Positions 35,701 to 50,700 of a stretch of 64,000 bases of DNA are shown here, piece after piece. The position numbers and the translations under genes are program-made. The notes below the pieces were generated by a model. It saw nothing but the letters and a program-made list of their open reading frames with translations, did not search any database and was not told the DNA's origin. Within the stretch, counting starts at the first letter, position 1. Every line of letters starts with the position of its first letter. This stretch comes from Pelecanus crispus (taxonomy: Eukaryota; Chordata; Aves; Pelecaniformes; Pelecanidae), in assembly GCF_030463565.1 (NCBI RefSeq), contig NC_134644.1, positions 112,843,684 through 112,907,683 of the forward strand. The letters run 5' to 3'.

Positions 35701-38700
35701 CGACTAATTTTGTGACTTAAAAATGCTACTTTCCTGTAGCAGTTTTATATTAGTCGCTGAAAGTACTTTTTATGCTGTACAAGCACTGCAACCTTTGTAT
35801 GCCATCAATAAAACAAAAAAGGCCTGAATTTACCAGTGAAATGCTGCAATTCTAAGTTTCAAACACCCAGTGCTGTAATTAGATTATATTCATGATTTCT
35901 GAATTACTTCTTTCAAACAGTAGGCCAACATCAGCATTAGTGTTTCTTCAAGACCATTATGCACCATTACAAATCTATTCAACTTTAAATAAAATATAGT
36001 AAATGGTCTCTGATTCTGCTTATTGCCTATGAGCCATTTCTAGGCATGCTGCATATTGGGAATTGATGAGTTGGGCTATAACTTCTATTAATTGGATCTT
36101 AACTTACAGTGTAGATCACACTCTTATTTTGTAATTATATATATATTCATCTCCTTTCACAGTAAGAGTCTTATGGTAAGAATATTGTATAATGTATTTT
36201 ATACCATGTGGCATGATTTCCAGTTCCAGTCACTTTTACAAAACTCATCTTTTACAGAAATAAACCTTACATTACAGTTCTGGCTTATTTAATTTTCAAC
36301 ATAGAAACAGTTAAGTAATATGGTAATTTCTATGATCCTGTAATGACAACAGTTCAGGGAAATATGCAAGCAACATTTCAAGAGGTACCATGGAACTTTG
36401 ATTTGTCATGTTCTATTTTTGGTTTAGAGGTTTTAGCATTTAGTGACAGATTTACAGTTAATAAAGCTAGTCAGTTCATTAAGATGTCATTTGTATAGCA
36501 TTAAGAGTATTCAGTAGTTCGAGCAGAACTTGAAAATTTTTATTCCAATAAGTTGGTTTCTTGTGTGCACCTTTGATAAAAACATAAACTGACACACCTA
36601 AAGTAGAATGTTGAAGGAGGTTGAACTAAAATTGTTTTGCCTATTAAGATTAAAGATAATTTAGTTAGTCTACTAACTAAAAGTAAAGTTAGTAGTAACA
36701 GTAAAGCTAAGATTAACATTGTAAACCAGTGCTCTAAGAGTCTGTATTAGTTGATCTATAAAAATGCACAATTTTCTAAACAGTCAACAACAGTATTTAA
36801 TATAACTAGAACAGCTGCAAAATACTTCTTCCCCTTAGATTACATATCCTAATCAAATGTCTTTTGTGTGTTTTGATGTGTCTTCTGATTTCTTACAGTT
36901 TTTCCGGTTTGGGGTTGGTTTTTTTTGGTGTTGGCACATAGTTACAGAAACCTAATTGGTACAACTGTCTCTGTAGTATCATGTGCAGGGGAAATCTTAA
37001 TACTGAAAAATAACTATTTCTTCCTTCCCGCTATCCCTAAAGAAAGAAACAAACCAGAATTCTTGTATCTATAGTTTTATACCAACTTAATTGTAGACTT
37101 TGCCGGTTTCACACACACACTTCACTTATTTATTTTCAGATATGTCATATATTGATTAAATTTTTTTCCCCTCTTAGGTTTAAAGAAAACCGTAAAGATG
37201 ATATTTGGCTTGTAGATGTAAGTATATGAGAAAAATGGGAAGACCTGCTAGTAGAAATAAAAACAGAAAATGTACAATGCTACACTCTGTAGTAAGGCTG
37301 CTTCATTGTTTGGAAAATCATTTGTACATGGTGCAGAAAAAGTACATGACAGTAATTCTGCTGAAAGGGTGGATACGCAATCTGTCTGTATTGTTCAGGA
37401 TGAACCAGGAATTAGACTGAGTACTGGATGCAGCCAGGCTTCATCCTACATTTTACAGTCCTTAAAAAAGGAAAGCAGACTACCTAACACTTACAATCAG
37501 GAGGTGATAACCTCTGTTCAGAATTTTTAGAGTTCCATTCTCTAGTTATACCAGCTAATTTATGTTCTAGACATTTAGCACTACAACATCAACTACATGA
37601 GAGGTTTATTTTCTAACATATTTGGAAAGATTCAGTGCTCCTTATTTCAGAGGCAAGGAATTATTAAAAGGATTGAGCTTGTTTGGGAATGAGATAAAAT
37701 TCTTTTTAGCTCACCCAAATACGAACTGTAATTCCCAAATTGTATAATTCGGATTTGTGATTTTTGAGTGGGGAAACTGTATATGCTGATTCAGAATTGA
37801 TCAGTAATGTATAGGAAAACAAGATCCAACTCTGTCAAGTTGTGACCTGATTTTGTTATACCAAAACATTGATATCTTCCCTATTAATTTCACTGAGGTG
37901 TTGCAACAAGACATAGGCAGAAACATGAAATGAAGTCTCTCAGCTGTGCTTGGCCCTGAGAAAATGGGATCAATTTTACAGCGTGCTTGTATAAAAGTAG
38001 TTGCTGAAGAACTGGAATCCAGAGGGCAGCTTGGGGAAGAGCACATATGTATATATTGCCCTTCCTTTCAAAGAATAGTGTTCCCCTATTGTCAAATAAA
38101 TTCATATTCCTGGATAGATTACATAATCTTTTAACTTTCAAAAAAAAAGAGGAAAATATTCCAAAAGAGATTGTTTTAAAAAAATGTTACCACCCAGTCT
38201 ATTTTTAACTAAGAAATTGTATAATAGTACAGCAATTGAATGTATTATTTTCAAACTTGTGCTTTCGTATTAAAGTAGCACCAAATCATAAAAGCTCTGT
38301 TTGTCACTCCAGCTTTGTAATTCACTTGCAGTTTTATTAAGACTTAAAGAACACCATGACTGGAAAATAAGCCTTGATAATGTATTTGAGGGTTAAATGT
38401 AGAATCAATGTCTCTTAATTCTTTCTCTTCATTAATTTATCTTTTTTTTTTCAATCAAATGTATTTGCTTCTCAGTTTTACGCACCTTGGTGTGGCCACT
38501 GCAAGAAACTGGAACCTGTGTGGAATGAGGTGGGTATAGAAATGAAAAACATGGGCTCTCCAGTAAAAGTTGGGAAGATGGATGCAACTTCTTTTTCTAG
38601 TAAGTATGGTTTGGTTAGGGGTAATTTCATGGCAGCCTCTGTTTTTAAACTGTTCTTAAATTTTTTTCCATTAAGTCATTCTTCTGTTCTGTGTCTAGCA

Positions 38701-41700
38701 AATGTATGCAAACAGTCATGGGAGAACAATTTCCTGATCTTTTTCTTTCTAAAGGTGACAACATGCTGTAGTATTCATTTTTTATCACACTTGTTTCTGC
38801 TTGTGTAGGGGATTCTTCCTGATAAATGGAAGGTAAAAGCTTTTCAAAGATCCACTTTTGATATGCTTCTTAGAGTACCGTTATAACCGCATCTTTATGT
38901 GATGCATCTCTTGACACCATCCAATTTTAGGTTCCTTGTGTTACTGTTGGACAAGTGCTTGTCTTCTTGCTGTTACACTTTTCAGGTAATCAGTCCTTAG
39001 GATGTTACACCAAAAGCCTGCTGAAATCACTGAAGGCATTACATCACTGTTGAGCCAATTTCTCCCCAGGTTTCTCTGTAAATGTCGTCTTGAAGAACCA
39101 ATTTCAGCTATTTTAACGCTTTCTTTTTTGATGATGCCTTTCATATGTACTGACCTTTTCAGAGAAAACCCAAAACTTCAGGTATACAGAGAGGCAGTTT
39201 GAGTAGACATGAGAGGATTGTTGTATGCTTAACAGTATTTTCTTAGTTTTAGCATGCTTGTTTATTGTCATTTCACTTAAATCTATGTTGAACCAGGAGC
39301 ATATTTGAGAGGGAAGGCACAGGGGCAGCGGGGCCCAAGTGAGATCTGTAGGCAATAAAACTCTGTTAATAAATGTAATGTTTTTAGTTAATACCTGTTA
39401 AACCTGATTATTCAGGAATGTTATCTTGCATAAAATGTTATGCATAATACTTTTTTCAGTGGTATTTGAGTTTTTCTGTGCTTACATATAGCAGAGTTTG
39501 GTCTTTTGAGATCAAAATGATCTTGTCTCAAACACCAATTTATTGTATGCGGCTTTTTATGTAAAACCACATAAATTTGACCTCATGTTTCGTCTTAAAG
39601 ATACTTATTTGCTAAAGAAAAATAAGTCTGAAGAATTAAAAGTTTCAAGATCATGCAACCAGGTAACTTTAAAATTGGGAATAGATTTGGTGGTTCTCTG
39701 ACATTCCAGTCATGTATATAAAGTTCTAAATCATATAAATTGTATAAACTCTTACTCTGAAATATTTGCATCTGTTATACTGATACTAAATTTTTGTATT
39801 TGATACCTAGAACAGAAGTGGCACTTTATTTTTGTTCTAAAATTCAGCTTTGCGTATTTAAAAATTACTAAAAACTGCAAGAGTTCCTTTGTGCCCTGGA
39901 AGTGTTTTACTTCTCAGTTTTGTTACCAGTTTTATGAAGAATAGAGTCTGATAAATCTTTTGACATAGGTTAATGCTTTTATTTTGAAAGTGGAAATTTT
40001 ACAACATCTGGATATGAAAAGCTCGGTTAACTCTGCTTAATGTCTTCCCAATCTAAAGATTCTCTGAAATCAAAGTAATTCAGTCTTGAGAGTATCAGAA
40101 GGAAATGCAGCTGGGCACACAACGTGTAACTAAGAAGGAACTTGAATGGTTGGCTCTGCATGGTTTGTGTTCCTAATAGGAACATGAAGTAGTATGAAAA
40201 ATCTGAACTTTGGGTAGCTTGTAATCAGAGAGTTGAGATCACAGCTGAACATAAAAAGCATCCCGTAAGTGTTGCCTCTGGTAGCTGTGTAGAAGGAGGA
40301 TACAGCAGTTATATCAACAGAACAGTTACCTGGCATGGTATCAGTTGAATTTTCATGGGGGTTAGCCTTATAAGTCTGTTGAATGCCATCAAACTAGAAA
40401 TATATAGCGCCTGGGGCTAGCATAATTGCTGCTGTTTGCCTATACTGCATTCTTCATATCAACAAGCAGAGGTGATGATGTAAATAAGTCACTTCCATGA
40501 TGTTGAGAGGATTTTAGTAATCTCTGTGGCTGGGATGTTTAAAAAAAATTAAAAAATGTCTGTTTTGTAGTTTTCTTGACTGTGCTCAAGAGCTGTACAA
40601 GGAGAAATTAACTGCCTGTTGACAGCTCTTGTGATTGGATGTGATTTGCAAGGGCACTTGCAAATTGTACTCCTAATTGATGGGAGCAAGGTACAAGGTT
40701 TTAAACAAATGTGAGGTGCAGGAAAAAGTTCTGCAACTGTCTTTCTTTTTACCACTTCACAAAGCAGCAGCTAAGTAACTGATTGCTTAGAAGGTGTCTG
40801 TTTCTGGTGAAGTTGATGACTGTAGACATTTACCTCTACAGAACATGCTTTAAAACTCTGACTTTTTTGTAACTACTACAGTATGATACTGCACTTTTGT
40901 TGTTACACATTACTGTGGCATGAGTAGTTAATCATATTTTATATTTCTTTTAAGCATTGCTATTTACAGCTCTATGTCCATGATGCTTTAATTCTTGCAT
41001 CTGATATTTCCAGCCAGTTGTATGTGTATATTAAATACATACTACCTTTTGGTGAAAACTGACCAAGCATGTCTATTTAGAGGATTCTGATGCCATTTGA
41101 CTTGTGGCATATGAATTGAGAGCTTGTGCTGGGACCCTGTACCTCTGAAAGAGGTCCAAAATTTAATGATGTAGCTTCATAACAGCAGCTTCTTGAAAGC
41201 AAGTAAGATAATTCATACTGGACTAAGTGGTAGGGTTTTAATTTATTTCTGTGGCTTGAATAGTAAACTGTGTTTAAGTAAGGAGAGCAAGAAAGTCTTG
41301 GTTCACTTTGGCATTAACACATTTCTTTCAGGTATTGCATCTGAATTTGGAGTACGAGGCTATCCAACTATTAAACTGTAAGTTGATGCTTCCAATTGAA
41401 TTTCTAATGGTTACCTGTCTTACCACTGATTTCATAACAATAACAAAAAAATAGTCCTCTCCACTTAAAAATCCCAAATGAACAAACCACAAAAAAGCCC
41501 CAAACCAAAACCAAGCAAACAAAAATACTCCACACCATTCTGACATTATCATCGATTTCTGCTGGACTACTTTGTTTTGAAATCAGTAATATCAAGATCT
41601 TATTTAGAAACAGAATTCTTAAAGGCAGGTTAATAAATTTGGAATTCATTTAACTGCTGATTTCTATGCAACTTTGTAAAAGTGTGTGTATATAAATATA

Positions 41701-44700
41701 CATTTCAAATATATATTAAAAAAAATCTTAGAATCATAGAATCGTTTAGGTTGGAAAAGACCTGTAAGATCATCCAGTCCAACCATTAACCTACACTACT
41801 AAGTCCATGCTACACCAATCAAGAGTAGACTAGACTAAACCATGTCCCAGAGTGCCAAGTCTACCCATTTTTTGAACACTTCCAGGGATGGGGACTCCAC
41901 CACCTCTCTGGGAAGCCTGTTCCAATTCTTGACCACCCTTTCCGTGGAGACATTTTTCCTAATATCCAACCTAAACCTCCCCTGGCGCAGCTTGAGCCCA
42001 TTTCCTCTCATCCTATTGCTAACTACCTGGGAGAAGAGACCAACACCCACCTCACTACAACCTCCTTTCAGGTAGTTGTAGAGAGCGATAAGGTCTCCCC
42101 TCAGCCTCCTCTTCTCCAGGCTAAACAACCCCAGTTCCCTCAGCCGCTCCTCAGAAGGCCTGTGCTCCAGACCCTTCACCAGCTTTGTTGCCCTTCTCTG
42201 GACACGCTCCAGCACCTCAATGTCTTTCTTGTAGTGAGGGGCCCAAAACTGGACACAGTATTCCGGGTGTGGCCTCACCAGTGCTGAGTACAGGGGGCCA
42301 GTTACCTCCCTGCTCCTGCTGGCCACACTATTCCTGATACAAGCCAGGAAATTAAAAGTATTTAAAGGAATTTCATGCACCAATTGATTTAACACCTTTA
42401 GAGTGATGCAGGCAGTAAGTGCATACCTGAGTCTTCCTGTTTACTTTTTGTGAGTTGCCGATTGCATTTTCTTATTTTTAATTGCCTCTCTCTTCAGTGT
42501 ACCTGAAAATCTTATGTAAATGACAGCAGTGGTTACTATATAGGGTGAAGTGTGAGAGCAGTTGTTTGACAAGAGAATTATATATAGATTTTTTTTTCTT
42601 CACTTAAAAAAAAAAAATCAATGGAGGACAAAATTTATAGGAAAGTACCAGTCCGTAATGGTGTTATATGTACTTGCTTCTAACACGTATAGCATATAGT
42701 CCAGTACAAGGTCATGTTAAATAAAAACTTAATAATTTTGAGTACTTTTTACTATGAACATACTGGGCTTGTTAGTAGTTCATTGTTTAAGCAAATAGTA
42801 TTCATAATATATAATAAATCTTGTCAAGTTAGTTTTCTCAAAAAGGCGGCAGAGATGTTTAGCTTGTTAGTCTTTAAGGATGGAAAACTTACTGGCATAT
42901 AGAGGCATAGAAAATTTGGTTTATGATTACTGTTTTCCTGTGAGTTTCCTAAATTCAAAAGAATTCAGAGAAAGCCTGTTAGAATTAGTAAAACTTACTT
43001 GAATATTTTTATAATGCAAGCATGCTACATCCCCTGTCAGCAGAGTACAGTAAACTGACCAACGCTTCATGGAAGCTAAATTTAATACATAATTTCGGAA
43101 GGTTTTGCATGTCATTTGTACTTTTCAATTATAAAAAAGCATTAAATAAGTTTGTATGTTTGTCTTGTATTGCTTAGGGATTAGTCCTTGTAAAAATGCT
43201 GAATGTTTGGGGTTTGGTTTGGGTGCGTGGGGTTTTTTGTGTGGTCATAAGCAAATGTTCCAAATGATCTGTGTGTTTACAAAGTAAATGACTGCTGTGC
43301 AGTAGAAAAAATAATAATGAAAGAATGTTAATTATTTTTAAAAGTTAGTAAATCAGATATTGTGTAAATACGTTTTACTCCATAATTGTGTTGTATTGTA
43401 TTGTTGAGTTTTATATTTTGCTGACCATTTCTTTTATCTGTTTGAAAAATTACCTTGCTTATCACTTGCTGAAAGGTAACTGTAATAAACATGTGAAGAT
43501 TGAGTGATTCTACATGTGCAGATATAGTTTAGTTGATTTCATTTCTGTTCTTTTTTTGTCTTTCCTATTTATCTAGCTTAAAAGGTGACTTAGCATACAA
43601 CTACAGAGGACCTAGAACCAAAGATGATATAATTGAATTTGCTAATAGAGTGGCAGGGTAAGTATACTTTTCTGTGAGACTAGTTCTGGTGACTTAAAAT
43701 TCTGTAGGATTTTGAGGTGAGCCAAAAATTAAATCTGTTTAAAAAAGAACAAGACATTGACATGAAGTTAAAAGCTATACGTACTACACATGTGGTTGTA
43801 TGTGAGACTGGTGGTGAGCGGCACAGAGAAAGTAGAGACTGGCTAGTCGCAATCCCTTCTTTACAGTGCAAGAACTAAGGGCTTTTCAAAATAGTTTCAT
43901 GAACGAATGAAACTCATGGAACCCAGAATCCAGAACACTGACCTAAACGTTGGCTGATAGATAGACATCATTACTAAGGCAGAATCTGTTTAATACTCAA
44001 GTCTTAGAAATATCAGTTTAATATACGCTTACACATCTGAAAAGTTGCGGCAATTGGCAACATAAGGAAATTGCCTTTACAGAATTGTTCATAACAATTT
44101 CTGTTGGCTTTTTCTTCCTTCCTTACAGTGGCCTGTGGCCTCAAAATTTTATGGACAGTAATTTTTTCGGAGAAAAAAGAATCACGTTTCTTTCCTTCAT
44201 TCTTAAATGTAGTTAAGAAGCATTCATATAGGTACATAATATGAACTATTGTTCAGAATTCTGTAGTTTAGGAATATCAGTGATCTCTAATAATTCACCA
44301 GAATTTTGTAAGATTATTTGTTTCTAAGACAACATTTTCTAACTGCTGTGCTTACATTCAGAATTTTATCTCTCAAATGATTGAGACCTTATTGTGGCTG
44401 GAAAGACCTTATCATGGCCTTTCACTATATAAAGAGGGCTTATAAGAAAGATGGAGAGAGACTTTTTATCAGGGCCTGTACTGACAGGATAAAGGCCAAT
44501 GGTTTTAAACTGAAAGAGGGTAGATTCAGACTGGACCTAAGGAAGACATTTTTTACTACAAGGGTGGTGAGGCACTGGAACAGGTTGCCCAGAGAAACTG
44601 TGGATGCCTCATCCCTGGAAGCGTTCAAGGTCAGGTTGGATGGGGCTTTGAACAATGTGGTCCAGTGAAAGATGTTTTTATTTGTTTGGGTTTTGCAGCT

Positions 44701-47700
44701 TGCAGAAACTGAGATTTCTCTTTCTCTTTTTTTCCCTCCTCCCAGACCTCTTATCAGGCCACTTCCTAGCCAGCATATGTTCGAGCATGTGCAAAAGAGA
44801 CATCGTGTACTTTTTGTGTATGTTGGTGGTGAATCTCCTTTAAAGGTTTGAAGCTTGATTAAATAAAGTTACTTCTTTTGGCTGTTCACAGTTGTAGTTT
44901 AAAATATCTTCCAAAATACTGAAGTGCATGTTTGTAATTAATTCTCGTCGTTTTTTACTTTTATGGAAGTGTTTTTACAGTCTTGTGTTATGACCGTATT
45001 TTCTAATTACTCTTTGAAGATGAGGTATGTCACAAAACTTTCATTTGAAGCATACTAAAAGTTCAGAAATTAAAAAACATTCTTTGTATTTTTGCAGGAA
45101 AAATACATTGAGGTTGCTTCCGAACTAATTGTTTATACGTACTTTTTTTCTGCCTCAGAAGATGTGCTGCCTGAGGTAAGCTGTTTCAGTTCCTACTATT
45201 TCCATAGAAATAGTATAGTTATATATGTAATTTTGCTGTTTTGATGGCACAGAAATGGCTTCTTACAGTATATTTGGCTTTGATAAATTTCGAACTAATT
45301 ACACCAAAACATTTAATTTTTGAGTCTATATGGGGAAAAGAATGCAAACCAAGTTTCAGTCTGTCATTGCTTGTTATTGGCCATATTACTTGTTCAGTCA
45401 TATTAATGAAATTAAGCAGAAGATATGCAGAACTCGATGTGGACCGTACAACCTGCTCAAGAAGGTAGATACTTTAATTTTTAGCCAATGCAAAGCTCTT
45501 GTTGCTCTTGACAGCCCTTTCACCAAACACTTTTATAACTAGTTTGGGGGTCTGTGGCATGGAGTACTACCAGTACCCTAATAATCAGAGAAGTGAGTGA
45601 AAAGATAAGTTGTTTTCACATTGTGCAATATAGATGATCAAAAGATTAGTCTGCCCAGGGATCAACCGATCCAGTCTACTGGCTGCAGAATTCTCATGTG
45701 GTTCTTTGGAGGATTCTGTAACAAGGAAATTATTTACAGTTAGTCACAAGGGTGGAAAAAATTACTACTACTGTTGTTAGTCTAACCATTGTTGCTTACG
45801 TGTTGAAGCAAAATCAAGAGGCTTTTAAATTTATTCTTATCCCCATGAGGGACCTAAATCTACTCCATGCCTGGTAACACATGACTTTGAAATTACTTTG
45901 GGATTAGCAAGGTGAGAACTAGTATAATTTTTTTTTTTTTAGGCACCTGCATTTTTCCAACATCATAAGTAGAACTGGCCTCATTATAAACAGTGTATTG
46001 TTAGATTTCCCAAAGCCTTGTATCAAAAGCTACCTCAATTTGAATATTACTATTTGCACTACAGCCCCAGCTGAGCAAGAAAAGTACTGCTCACTCATGC
46101 AGTGGAAAGAGTGTAAAAGGCTGGAACTCTGAGATTTTGTGGTCACAGTGATATAAGCAGTGAGCTGTTTTTCCCAGTGAATGTATTTCCCACAAATGTT
46201 ATTTAAACCAAAGTAGTGATGGTATGCAATATTCTATGGAGAGAAGCAGAAATGTTATGATTATCAGTGGGTGCTAGTTGTAATGAGGCTTTGCATGACA
46301 GTATTCACTGTTAGGCTTTGTTTTGTCACCTTAGGTAATCTTGTTCCAAGCTTCAGGCATCTTTTACAAGCCATAAGCTGTACATAGACTGATTTGCCCT
46401 TTAAAGATGCTACACCATGTTTTGGTCAAATAAGAGAATAAAGCGTCATCTAGAATCACCTCCTTCTTGCTCATTCGTATGAGCTGTTACATTATAAACC
46501 TACTGCTTTTACAGTTATTTCCAAGAAAGATAATGCAGAATGATTACAGAAGGCATGTCATTTGGAAAAGCAGTCATGATAACTGATGTTTCCCAGACAT
46601 ATCAGTAAATTAGACAATTCAGCCAACATCATCATCAAAACTAAGCTCATGATACAGTCCTTTCTTAGCCACAAGTGGTAGTAGCAAACAGTAAGGAGTA
46701 GATACAGTATTTCTTCTGTGGCAGTTTACTGAAAACATGAGCTGAATAAGATTCTTTTAAGTTCAAACAGAAAGGTTTCTACACCTTGTTCTTTTTTTTA
46801 GTGTGTTGCTGACTGTTCTAAATATCATGTTTAGCATGGTAATGCAGGCATTCATTGTTCTGTTTGCCTATATTAGGACTATTTGCAGCCCTGTCTGCTG
46901 AAGCTGTGTCTTTATATTCCCATCAGCCTGAACCACATGAAATAGCCCAGATTTAGTGGGACATGTTAACGTTACTACTTTACCATATTGACTGTCCATT
47001 TAGTAGAAGTAAGGGTATGACAGGTATGCTGACAACAGCACAAACTGGGAACAGAGAGCATGATTGATAAAACCCTCAAATTATGATCTCCTATCCAAAG
47101 TTCACATCCAACCAATAAAATATTCTTCATGCTACTGCAGATACTAGTAAAAATACTGCTTCATTTACACTTTGAGACACCTACCTCTCAAAAATATGTT
47201 TATGTTGTGTTACTTTTTAATATGCAGAAGCTGCTAAACTTATTTTAGTAAATGTTGACAGGAAACATTTAAATGTACTTGGAGATTTTCCCCATGGACT
47301 ACCTTTCCACATTTTAAGATTTCTTTTGTTTGTTTGTTTAAAAATCTTTTAATCTTCCATGGATTAATTGAAAACCACCTCTTTCAGTATGTGACATTGC
47401 CTGAACTGCCTGCTGTTGTGGTCTTCAAAGATGGAACTTACTTTGTTTATGATGGTAAGTAAAAGTGGACATTACCCTAAGACAAAATATTTAAAGTATA
47501 TATGGAGAAACTGGTACAGTTGGGATTTTTTTGAAGGTTGTGTTGGGGTGCTGGGAAATTCCCCAGTTTTATGACGAATAACAGCTCCTTTATGAAGGAG
47601 AAGAGAAGAGACTGATTAGTTCTTATGGAACAAAATGCATTTGAGAAGGAATTGGTTTTAGCAATACTGAAGTAGAAGTGATGACGTTTGCTTTGTGTTA

Positions 47701-50700
47701 CCAGTAAGATGTAGCTTCTAATGGTATTCCTTCACTGGCATTAATGCAAGTATAAAAGTTACCCCTTCACACACTGTCCAAATTCATCATATACAAAATA
47801 GAAGAAAACTCTTGCTGAAGAGGAGTCACACATAAGATGAATTTACAGTTCCAAACAGTTAATCAGATTTTCTCCAAGTGCTCATCCTGACTGTCAGATC
47901 TCTCTCTTGAAGTTAACTTGATTTTTTTTCAGATGTGTGCTCTGCTCAGAGATTGCGTAAAAGGGTCCAGTTTGAGCTTTTTGTGCCTTGGCAATACAGG
48001 CTGTGTACTTTCTTAATACAGCAAACCTTCCTTCAGAAACTGTGAAGGAAGAGGAAACTGATTGTGCCTTTATGCCGAATACTAAAATTTGGAGGGTCTT
48101 AACTGATAGGTTTGAGCATATGTGACTTTCATATGTGTGTTATGTGGGTATTGGTGGTGGGAAAGGATCAGACAGCATAACCTCTCCCTATATAACTGAT
48201 GGAGCATACTATGTATACATAGAACGGTTGACCATTCAGCCTGTTTTTTCCCTTCCTGAAAGTGTCCCTCACAAAAAGCGGTTATGGAGACATGGTCTGT
48301 TGTCACTGGAGCAGTTGATATGCAATTTTAGCCTGGATAAACTACTTAAACTGGCTTGTTCAGCGTGTAGACTGTCAAATGGCCACCTGAGACTAGTAGT
48401 ATTTCATAACACCACTGACAGCAGTACACCTGCTGACAACAGTATCCTATATGGAAATCCATATATAAATGCTAGATTATACTCAGACTATGCTGTGAAG
48501 CCCATGATTTATAGTCCATGTACACACACGTACTTATATTGCATATCATGGGTTGGCATATAGGTACACTGCTTATTTACAAAAAAATCTACTCTTCATT
48601 TAGATTGTTTTAAATGCAAGTTTTTACTTTAAGTTGAAAACATCACTTGGAAGATTGTTCTGCTAATTTCTGAGGATCAGTAGTACCACAGCAAAATACT
48701 CCAGATGGGCCATCAAGGATAGCCTTTGTAATTTCATAGAATGGCTGTATTTGTCTTCCTTTTCAGTCTGTTGGCTTACCAATCATCCTTCAGGTAAAAA
48801 TTCACTCTACAGCCTCCTTGATTTGCATTTGATTTGATGATCTTTTTTTTTTTTTTTTAAATGGGCCTGGAGAAGGAAAGCTTGTCAAAGAGAAACATTT
48901 CTGAATTGCTTTTTGCTGTGTGGCCCGCTTGCTTTTTCCACACGTTTCAAAACAAATACAAAACTTGTAATAATCCAGGCTTCTAATCTACTTTGTAAAA
49001 ATTTTACTCTTTTATAATGCACTAGAAACATTACTGTAAATCAAACAAGTTATGAAGACAGTATAAAAGACTGGATAAGGTTATATGTGCAACTGTTATG
49101 ACTGGGCAGAAATTTGAAGAGGTCACTATAAGAAAAAGGTTTAGCAAAATCCATTTCAATGCTCTGGTCTTGTCTGGTGATTTGTTTTGGTTTTTTTCTT
49201 CCCCGTGGTAGGGGAATGGGATGCAGCTCTATGGGAAGCTTTATGCTTGGAATTGCTTGCTTGCTATAATCCTCTGACAATTAATTGTTAACCTGAAATG
49301 ATTGATAATTCACTCTGTACAATAGGATTTAACACATTTATTTAATGCCCATTTATGTGTGTGTATATATATGCATCATATATATGTTTATATACATTTT
49401 CTTTTTTATTTGTGATCAAGATCTAATTATAATGGTGTTGGTGGTATGTGTTAGAATTTGATTCTTTACGGGTTAAAGCATCTAGCATCAGAAACTGTAG
49501 GCTTCAATTTAACTGATTCTGAATCATCTGTAAATATTTATTCATTTACATTCACAATGCTGTTAATGCATCTACTTTTTCTTGATTTCTTTCTGTTTCA
49601 TTTAAGGACTCTCACAAATACTGCTTTCCATATTTTTATATGTCTTTACTTTGTTTGAAACTTGACACCCCACCCCACCCCCCCATTTAAAAACTGTTTG
49701 AAACTGTTCCTTTCTGCACTGGGTCCCTGTTCTCTTCTAGAATAGTATTGTTTATCCTTGATTTGGGGAAAAAACAATCAGCAAATCAGCTTTTCATGCT
49801 TTGCTACAATACACTTATTTTTTGTTCAACAATTGAAAATATCTTTACAAGTTTTAAAACTGAAGAGAAATGTCCAGAAATGTGTGAGATCTTGTCTAAC
49901 AACAAAAAAAGGAAAAAAAAAATAGCTTTTGCCTCTGTAGTACTGAAAGACACAAATCTGATTGCCCACTTTACGTAATTTAAAAAAAAAAAAATTGTGT
50001 GGTGTTTTTTTGGTTGTTTTTTTTTTTTTTTTTTTAGAGTATGAAGATGGTGATTTGTCATCCTGGATAAATAGAGAAAGATTTCAAGGTTATCTTAATG
50101 TAGATGGCTTTACGCTGTATGAACTTGGAGATACAGGTGAGAAGCTGCTACCACTAAACTCTTTGGTATCTCTTGTACTTAACACTGAAAAAAATTAGAG
50201 CAGTAAGAATGTGTATTTTAAACCTCAAAAATTAATTAATCTCAGTGTTAGAGTTGATAGTGCCAGTCTTTTTTTGATGGTGATGAGACCTGTTCTGTTG
50301 ACTAGAGACTTTGTCCAAAGCCTACACCAGCCCTTTCCTCAGAACTTAAAAACTAGTATGCCTAATCCTGTAGTACTCACAAAAAATTAGTAGGGCTTTT
50401 AAAATAAGAACAGCTTAGGTTTTGCATAAATTGTGTATTAAAGTCTTGGAATACCTACAGGGAATTTTGTGACTGGATTTAGAAGTATCAAATATTGATG
50501 GGTTTAGATATCTTGCATATAATGGATTCAGGTATCTTTAAAGTAGGTATGGTAAGGAAGGGAGGAGAGCATGTACCAAAGTGGACCTGTCCTGGAATCT
50601 TTAGCTTTTCTTTAGTAAAATTTTTTGCAAGCTAAATGAAAACTTTGCAGCCAAGTGAATTCTGGAATAGGCAAACGACTTGTACTGCTCCGAAGTAAAT

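Noticed and set aside
41835-42395. 186-codon minus-strand frame as a host gene
   Set aside because: It is the C-terminal part of the CR1 LINE reverse-transcriptase protein, so it belongs to the transposon.
48135-48563. 142-codon open frame in TMX3 intron 9
   Set aside because: No domain or repeat family recognised, no splice support, and this length is expected occasionally by chance in 64 kb.
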